The position numbers and the translations under genes are program-made. DNA of 47,539 nt, from assembly GCF_029869545.1 (NCBI RefSeq), contig NZ_JARWQD010000323.1, positions 1 through 47,539 on the forward strand, read 5' to 3'. The notes under the pieces were generated by a model that was given only the letters and a program-made list of their open reading frames with translations, made no database searches and was not told where the DNA came from. This DNA is from Nocardia wallacei. Its GTDB lineage: Bacteria; Actinomycetota; Actinomycetes; Mycobacteriales; Mycobacteriaceae. The first letter of the stretch is position 1; each line of letters begins with the position of its first letter. This document shows, piece after piece, positions 32,601 to 41,600 of this stretch.

Positions 32601-35600
32601 GCGAGCAGGTTGTTGCGCCGGTCGGCCAGGTCCAGCGATTCGCGCAGCCGGTGCTGTTCGCGCCGCAGTTCGGCGGCCTCGGGCGGCGGGGTGGACGGAT
32701 CGAACAGCCGCGCGTCCAGGGCCGTCAGCCGCGGTAGCAGCCGATCGCGGACGGCGAGGATATCGCCGGAGGTCACGCCGCGACGGGCCAGATCGGCACC
32801 CATCTCCTGCGCGCGCAGCGCATCGTTGGTGTGGCGCAGCGCCTCCGCCCGTATCCGCTGCGCCACCTCGGGCGTCATCGACTGATACACGGGAACCGGC
32901 TCACCGTCGTTGCGCACGGCGGCCCAGCGGCTGCGGTAGTAATCCCCGTAATAGGACTCCTCGACGGCGACGCGTGCCGCCTCCACCCCGGCCGCGTGCG
33001 CCCGCGCGTGCGTGGCCGCATCCGGCGACGCGTCCCGATCGGCCAGCGCCTGCGCGTACGCCTGGTGGTAGGCCCGCTCGGCGGGCTCGGGATCGACCCG
33101 GTACCCGAGCGCGCGCAGCTGTTCGGAGAAGCGCATCTGATGCAGGAAGCAATCGGTTTCCTCGGCGACCATGGCGCGCACGTAATCCTCGCGCGTCATG
33201 AACTTCTCCCACCCGTAGGCGGTGTCGCCGTCGAGGAAGCGGCGGCCGTGCATCAGTTCGTGCACCATCGTGAGGGCCTGGCGCACATGGCTGTTGCCGG
33301 AGGTGAATACGACGACGGCATGGTCGCGGTCGGAGAAGTGACCGGCGTGGCCGAGCGGATTCTCCTGCTGGAACCGCTCGCGCAGCGGCAGCCGATCCAG
33401 CGCCTCGAGTGTCTCCCGCCCGATCCCGGTCTGCCGCAGGATCTCCCGCACCTGATCCGGCACCGCGTCCGCCGGTCCCGCCGGGCGCAGGCCCAGCTTC
33501 GGGGCGGCGGGCTCTCCCGCACCGGGATTCGCATCGTGCGGCGGCGTCTCCGGGCGGGCGCCGGGCGGGACATTCGCCTCGTCCCAGGCGCGGCCGTAGA
33601 TCTCCCGGTAGGTCTCACCGTGCGGCGCATACAGTTCCAGCTCCGGCCCGAACGCCTCGATTCCGGCCCGGAATCCGATGTCCTCCAGTTCGGAGGGATC
33701 GGTGATACCGCGGTCTCGGGCGCGCTCGACCGCGGCCTCGTAGCCATCCAGGAAGCTGCGCTCCCCCACCAGCGGCGGCAGGTCGAATCCGCCCTCGGCG
33801 CGCAGCTTTTCGGCAGCGAAGATCTCCCAGGCGTGGGCCCATGCCTCCTCGCCCAGCATCATCTCGACGTAATCGGACCGCAGCCGGGTCATGCGCTCGT
33901 GCACGGCGCCCGGTGTCGCCCGGTACTCGGCCATCTCGATGTGGATGGCGTGATGCACCAGCGCGGCCGCGATCTCGCCGTCCGACAGGCCCGCCTCCAG
34001 CACGAGCCGCCGCAGCGACGGCTGGTAGCCGTGGTCGCCGTCGAGGGTGTGCAGCACGAGCACGCCGCGCTCGTCGAACATCCGATAGACCCAGGCGCCG
34101 ATGTCCAACGGCTCCAGTCGATCCCGGATCGCCGCCATCCGTGCCTCGTCGGCCGATCGCGCGAAGTGGCGCGGTTCCACCGGCGCGTGCGGGGTCACGG
34201 GCTCGTCCGGTGTGCGGACGGTCTGGGTATCGATCCGCGCGTTCCGGTCGACCTCGACGTTGACGTACTCGATCCGATCGGCGCCGATCCGCCGCACGAC
34301 CTCGGCGACGCGCGGATCGGCCAGCACCGCCGCGTGGCCACCCGGTTTCGCCGGAACGATCAGCCGATCCGGTTCGCCGGGCACCAGCGCGGCGAGGTCG
34401 GCGATCGTGCGTGCCTGCGGGAATTGCCCTGCGCGGGCGGCGAGTACGTCGGCGACGGCCCGCCGGTGCGCGACGTCCTTGCGCTCGTCGATCTCGGCGT
34501 GGATGTTCTCCCGGATGTCGGCCAGGTCGCCCACGTCGTACAGCCGTCGCTGCACGCGCCGCAGCTCCGCTCGGCGGGCCGGATCGGCATCCGGGTCGGA
34601 CAGCTTGTCCCGCACCGCATTCAGCTCCCGCTCGACCTGGCGCAGCAGCTCGGGGTGGTCGGCGTCGGCGTCGAGGCGCCCGGTCTCGGCATGATCGTTG
34701 TGCGCCTCGGCAAGTGCGTCGAGCCGATCCGAGATCTCCCAGGCCCGTTTGACTTCCAGCTGCCAGTGCAGCACGTCGAGGTGGATGGCGCGGGCCACCT
34801 CCGGGTCCGCCGGTTCGTGCCCGGGATCCGGTTTCGACAGCACGCCACCGGGATTGGCTTCGTCCCAGTACCGCGCGTAGGTATCGCGATAGGTGCCGTC
34901 GGCCCACTGGTAGTGCTCGAGGTGCCTGCGGGCGGCCGCCAGCGCGAGCGCGTCCGCTCGCTCCCGGGCCTCGCTCTGCGACAGCGCGGGATCGGCACTG
35001 AGCCGGATCAGCTCGATGCCGAATCGCTCGTTGTACTTGGCCTCCAGCGCATTGGCCTCCACCACGTACTGTCCCTCGTAGCCCTCGAGGGCCCGAAGTT
35101 CCTGGGCGAAGCGCATTTCGCGCTGGAAGCACGCGAATTCCTCGTCTATGCCCGCGCGGATGTAGTCCTCGCGCCGCATGGTCTTGGGGTCCGGGGAACG
35201 GCCGTCGACGAAGTGGGCGGCGTGAATCAGCTCGTGCACCAGGGTCAGTGCCTGCCGCACGTGATTGTGGCCGGAGGTGAATACGACCGCGGCATGCTCG
35301 TCGGGGCGGAACTGCCCCTCGAGGTACTCGCCGCGACTGGCCGGTTCGAACAGCTCCCGCACCGGCATCAATTCCGACAGCGCGAGTATCTCGCGGCCGG
35401 TTCTGGTCTGCCGCAACAACTCCCGCACCTGCTCCGGCGCCGAATCCAGCGAGCGGCCGACGCCCACCCGGTCCGGGCTCCCGATATCACGCAGCGCCTG
35501 CTGCGACAGCCGCTCCCGCGTCGCCGGGTCCACCCGCTCGACCGGAGCGCCGTTGCGGTCGAACAGGATCGCCTCGGTGCTACCCGCACGCGCCAGCGCG

Positions 35601-38600
35601 GACAGGTCGTTGTGGTCGAAACCGTTGGCCAGGTCCCGTACGACGATCCCGTCACCGCTGTTCACCAGCAAATAGGCGTGCCCGCCCACCCCGTAGCGGT
35701 CGGTCGGGCCGCCGTACATGTCCACGACCAGCGCGGCGGATCCAATTCCCAACTCCCGCAGCCGATCCGCGATCTGCCCGTGGTCGTCGAACGGCCGCAG
35801 GTACCCGCCCGCGTCGGCGACCAGTTCCTCGCGCGACATCCCCTCGAACCCGACCGGCCGCTGCGGAGCGCGGATGCCGGACCGTTCACCGAACATCCGC
35901 AGCAGTTCGCGCAGCGACCATTCGCCGCAGCGCCCCCTGTTCTCCTCCGCCGCTGGCGCCAGCTCCCACCGGCTCGGGCCGCCGCCCGGCGCGCGCTCCG
36001 CGGGCGCCGTCGGCGATTCGGTCCGCGCGCTGTGCGATCCGTCGGTTACCGACCCGTCAGCGGCGGCACGACCCGCCGCCTCCGGCACTCCACGCGCGGT
36101 GTCCCACAAGGGATCTCGATGCGCTCCGGCATCTATTCGGCTCGGCTCGGCACCGGACAGGCCGCGCAGTTCGCCCGGGAAACGCAGGCCGCCACCGGGT
36201 ATCCGGGGTTGCGAGGCATGTCCTGCGGACCGATGGGCCTCGGGGGCCGCCTCCGGACGCCCGTCCGCTACCAGCGCGGGTGCCGCCTGACGGGACTCCG
36301 CGGCGCCCGGTTCCGGACGCGACCCGGCCGGATCCTCCACAACACCGCGAACCGGACCGGGCCTGTGGGCGGGTGGCCGTTCGGGCCCGCCGGACGATCC
36401 CGGCCGCGAGCCGTCACCCTCCTGCGGACGACCCTGGCGGGGACGTGCCGACGCATCGTGCCCCGGCCCCGACATCTCCGTGGAATGAGAACGGGGCGAG
36501 GCGGATTCGCCTTCCGAAGCCTCGCCCGGGCGCACATGCGATTCGATCTCCGCGAAGCGCCGCATGATCACGTCGTGCCAGTGCTCGCGCTCCCACTTCG
36601 CGAACTCCGGCCGCAGTTCGGCCAGCCGCTCGCGCAGGAGCGCCACCTCCGAGGCGTTCAGGTCGTGGTCGATGAACTCGATTCCGCCGTCCTCCCGCAC
36701 GCGCAGGAAGCGTTCCGCGTACCGGCTCACCATCTCGGCCATGAGGGCGTCGGTCTCGAAGGTGCGGTGATGGCTTGTCCAGGAGAGCTTTCCGTCCGGC
36801 TCGGTCACCAGGCGGTCGGTGCCGCGCAGGCCCGTCAGCGCGTCATGCAATCCGACCCCGATGTGGCCGACTCCCGGCCGCGCCAGCAGCTCCAGCAGGA
36901 GAGTCGAGGCGGGCTCGCTGTAGACCACCTTGCCCTCGGCGGTCGCCCGCGGGAAGTCGGCGTACAACGCGCGACCGACCTGTGACGACAGCACCTCCGC
37001 CTGCGCCATCCGGGTGTTGATCATCGTCTTCCGGACGATCTGGGTGCCGTTCTCGAAGGTGATCAGTTCCACCTTGCGCACACCCTGCACCGCGATGTTC
37101 TCACCGAGCGGCTCCACCGACCGCACATCGGAGTTGCGCGCGTCGCGCAGCACCTCCTCGAACGTCCGCTTCCCGTTCGCCTCGTCCCACGCCCTGCCGT
37201 AGGCGTCCCGATACGACTCCCCGTGCGGCGCATGGCTTTCGATCTCCGAGCGCAGCGCCGCGAGGGCGGACTCGTTGGCCATCCGGTCCAGCACCGGGTC
37301 CAGCGTCCGCGGTGTCGGCCGATCCTCCAGGCCCGCATTCGCGATCAGCTCCGCGCGCGCCCGGGCGAACTCCTCGGTGTAGGCGCGGGTGCCGGTCGGT
37401 TCCGGCACATCGTGACCGGCCGCCCGAAGCTGTAGCGCGGCAACGATTTCCATCGCATGCGCGCGTGTCTCCTCGGCGAGCATCCGGTCGATGTAGGCGG
37501 CGCGGCTCGGCCTCTCACCGCCGCGCGGTACGACCCGCTCGTGTACGCCCAAGGGGGTGTCGTGTCCGCGCCCCGCCGCCGCGTGGATGGCATGATGCAC
37601 CAGCGCGGCCATATGTTCGGCATCGGAGAGCCCGACATCCAGCACGAGCCGGTTCCGGTACGGCTGATACCCCTGGTGCCCGGGCTCGGCGGTGTGGACG
37701 ACATCCACGTCGCGCAGGGCGTCCAGAGCCCACCTTCCGACCTCGGTTCCCGCCAACTCGGCGCGGATGCGGGTCAGACGTTCCGTCGTCGCCTTGGCCG
37801 CGGCATCCAGCGGCACCACCTCGCCGGGACGCACGGGCGGCGCGTGCGCGTCGGTCGTCAGCCGGGCACGGCCCTGGCCGTCCACCGCGGTGGGCAGGTG
37901 CCGGACAAGATCGGGGCCGAGCCGGGCGGCCTCCGGCGCCACCCGCGGGTGCGACAGCGCCGCCTCGAACTCGCCCGGACGGGCCACCACCAGCAGTTTC
38001 TCCGGTGGTCCGGCGAGGCGCACCACATGATCGGACAGCACCCGGGCGCCCGGGGTGACGCGCGCGATCGCCCGCACCTGTTCGGCGGCGGCGCGCTCGT
38101 GCAGGCTGTGCGCGCTGTCGGCAAGGCGGGAGTCGAGATTGTTCCACTGGTCGGCCAGGTCCGACAGCTCGCGCAGCCGATGCTGTTCGCGGCGCAGTCC
38201 GGGCAGCCGGTCGGCGGGGGTGGCGGGATCGGTGATCTTCCCGTCCAGCTCGGCCAGCCGCCGCAGCACGTGGTCGCGGATCTCCGGTGTCTCCCCGAAC
38301 GGGATCCCGAGGTCGTCGCACCGGCGCTCGAGCGCCTCGATCATGCGGTCCGACCGGATCACGTCGAAGGTGCGGTGCAGCGCTTCCCCGCGCAGGCGGT
38401 TCGCGACCTCCGGCGGCATCGCCTGGTGCGGTGTGAACGACTCGGGAAGTCCGTGCACCGTATCCCAGCGTTTGCCGTAGAAGTCGACGTAGGTCTTACC
38501 GTCGCTGCCCTTCATGGTCGCGATGTCGTTGTGCGCCTCGCGAAGTCCGGCCTCGTGTGCTCGCTCGCGCACCGCGTCCGGTGGCAACTCGGGGGAATTG

Positions 38601-41600
38601 CGGGTGAGCCGATCGACTTCGTCGGCGTAGGCCCTGTCGTAGGTGCGTTCGCCGGGCTGGTCAGGGACCTTGTGTCCCAGGTCGCGCAGTTCCTTGGCCA
38701 ATTGTGCCTGGCGCGTGAAGCAGTCGGTCTCCTCGGCGACCATGGCGCGGATGTACTCGTCGCGCGACATCGACCGTTCCCGGTCGGACATCGTGGTGCC
38801 GTCGTGGAAACGTCGGCCGTGCACGACCTCGTGCGCCATCGTGAGCGCTTGCTGCGCATGGTCGTAGCCGGAGGTCAGCACGACCAGGTCGTGGTTGTGG
38901 CCGTCGAAGAAGCCGCCCCGGATACCGTCGCCGTGTTCGCTGTCGAACCGATCGTGCACCGGGAGCCGGTCCAGTTCCTCGAGCACCTCGCGCCCGATTC
39001 TGGTCTGCCGCAACAGCTCCCGGACCTGATCGGGTCCGGCGTCGAGGGACCGCCCGATCCGTCCGGCGGCGTCGGGATCGAATTCCTGCTGCGCCAGGTA
39101 CCGCCGGGTCGCCTCGTCCACCCGCTCGAGCGCGCGGCCGCGGCCGTCGAACACGATCGCCCGCGGCTTGCCGTCGAGTTCCGGCGGGACGCGCACCGCG
39201 GAGCCGGGTTCGGTGGGGGCGGTCGCGTCCCGGATCACGATGCGGCCGCCCTCGTTCACCATGAGGTAGGCGTGCGCACCGATTCCGGTCTTCCGGTCCG
39301 CCATGGTGTACGTGTCGACGACCAGCGCCGACGATCTGTCGCCCAACCGGCGCAATTCGTTGGCGATGGCGGTGTGATCGGCGTAGGCGGTCAGCTTGCC
39401 GCCCGCGGCCGCGACGAGTTCGGCCTCGCTCATGCCCCGCTCGTCGATCACCCGCCCCGGCATCCGGATGTCGGTGTCGTGGCCGGGCGGCCGGATCAGC
39501 TCACCGTTCTCGTCGATCACCATCCGCCCGGGCGGTACGGAATCGTCTGCGCCGCTGTACATCCGGATCAGCTCGGCCAGAGCGCCGACACCGCAGCGGC
39601 CACCGGCATCGTCGCCGAGGGGCCGGAACGTCTCGGGCACGGGTTCCCCGAGCGATTGCAGCAGTTCCCGGCCGCGTTCGGTGGCCGCCAGGAATTCCCG
39701 AGCCCGCGCGCTCTGCTCGGAATCGCCCAGGGCTTCGAGGATTTCGCGGCCCAACTGGGTCTGCGACATCACCGCGCGCGTGCGCTCCGAATTCAGATCG
39801 AATCGGAGCGCGCCCTCGCGTGCCGCGGCCGCGGACTCGGCGCCGTCGCGCATCATCCAGGTACGCGCGCGGTTGCTGATGCGGTCGACCGGGCGCCCGT
39901 TGTGGTCGAACACGATCGCCTGGCTGCGCGCCAGCTCCCGGGTCAATCGTGGCGGGAAACCGTGCTCGGCGCCGCGCGCCACGTCGTGGACGACGATCCG
40001 ATCGCCCGCGCGCACCAGCAGATACGCGTGGGCGCCTACTCCGTGCCTGTCGGTCGGGCCCCGATACGTGTCGACCACCAGCGCGGTGGCGCCGTCCTTC
40101 ATCGATCGCAGCAGGCTCGCGATCTCGGCGTGCCCGCCCGCGAAGTTGCGCAGCCTGCCACCGGCGGCCGCGACCAGTTCGCGGGTGCTCATCCCCTCGG
40201 CGCCGACCTCGCGGTCGGGCAGCCGGAAGGGGCGGCCGGGGAACCGGTCCATCAGCGCACGCAACGACAGCAGGCCGCAGCGGCCCCGATCGTCGTCGCC
40301 GCGCGGGGCGGACCTTCCGCCATCGGGAAGCTGCCGCGGCGGAGCGGCACCGTCCCCCGCATCCGCGCCCGACGGTCTCGTGTGCACGGGAGGATCCGCG
40401 TGGACGGCGGGAATCAGCAGCGCCGCATCCTGATCACGGTTCGCAGACGAATCGTCATCGGCGCGAACGAGTTTCGATTCGTCCCGCACCTCGTCCTGCC
40501 GGACCGACTCCTCACGAGACCGCGGGTCTTCACCATACGGCCGCAGCGCCTGGTCACCCTCCCCCACATCCCGCCGCGCCCGACGCTGTTCCGGCACATC
40601 GGATTCCGAACGATCGACAGCCTCCCCACGCCGGGCCACACCATTCGGGTCAACCGACTTGTCGGAGCCACCAGTGCGCTCGGGACCCCCATCCGACCGC
40701 TGCTCAGCGCGAGACGGCCGCACGGGCGGCTCCTCCCCACCTTCCGCGGCACGAGGCGGGCGCGCATGCGGCTCCTGCTCACCGTCACCGGTGCGGGGCG
40801 GTCGCCCGGGCGGCTCCTGCTCGCCATCCGCGGTGCGAGACGGGCGCGCGGGCGGCTCCTCCGCTATGCCCGCATCGCGGTCCGTGCGGACCTGCGACCT
40901 GTCGGGTACATCGGCGGTGCGATCCGGGGCGGCTGAGGACTTGTCCCGGATGTCCGAGTCGGGTTCCCTACGGACAGGGCTGCTCTCGTTCCCCTCCGGA
41001 CGCACGTGTACCGGTTCGCCTGCTGGGTCGGCGGCGCGGCTCGATGCGCGCGGCGCTTCCTCACCACTGGATTCGGCCCGTAGTCGCGATGCCGGATCGG
41101 CTTGTGCCCGAACGGCATTCGGCTCCGCCGCGCCCGCGCGCGACGACATCGGCGCCCGATCCGCCGGGCGCGCGTCCGGCGCGCCCGCCCGGGACTGTTC
41201 GCCGCCGGGACGCACATCGCCCGCACGCGCGGACGACTCACCACCGGGGCGCACATCGCCCGCACGCGCGGACGATTCGCCACCGGGACGGCTCGCGTCG
41301 CTGCTGCCCGGGGTGTCCGATCGCAGGGGCGAGGAACCACCGGAATCCGGTCGCGCCGGGGGTGTTCCGGACTCCGATCGTGCGGGCGTGACGCCGGGGT
41401 CCGACCGCATCGGCGCACCGCCGTGATCGGCGACCGGGGCGTGGGCAGGCAGGCCCGCACTTCGATCGGCGCCGTCCGTGCCCCCGGTATCCGTCGCACC
41501 ATCAATCCCGGTACCGGATCGTCCGGAGTCCGTTGCGGCACCATCGTTTTCAGCGCCCAGTCGACCGGAATCTGTTGCAGTACCGTCATTCCCGGCGCTC

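Noticed and set aside
24870..37159. Kinase-like domains considered as active kinases.
   Set aside because: The expected catalytic Asp/Asn and the DHG-like metal motif are not visible in any of the three copies.
11111..40936. Very long plus-strand frames opposite the giant gene (for example 11111-14857, 18524-21706, 24881-30439, 32831-36985 and 37457-40936).
   Set aside because: They are antisense shadows of GC-rich codon use. Their products are His/Arg/Gln/Pro-rich without family motifs, and the minus frame explains every domain signature.
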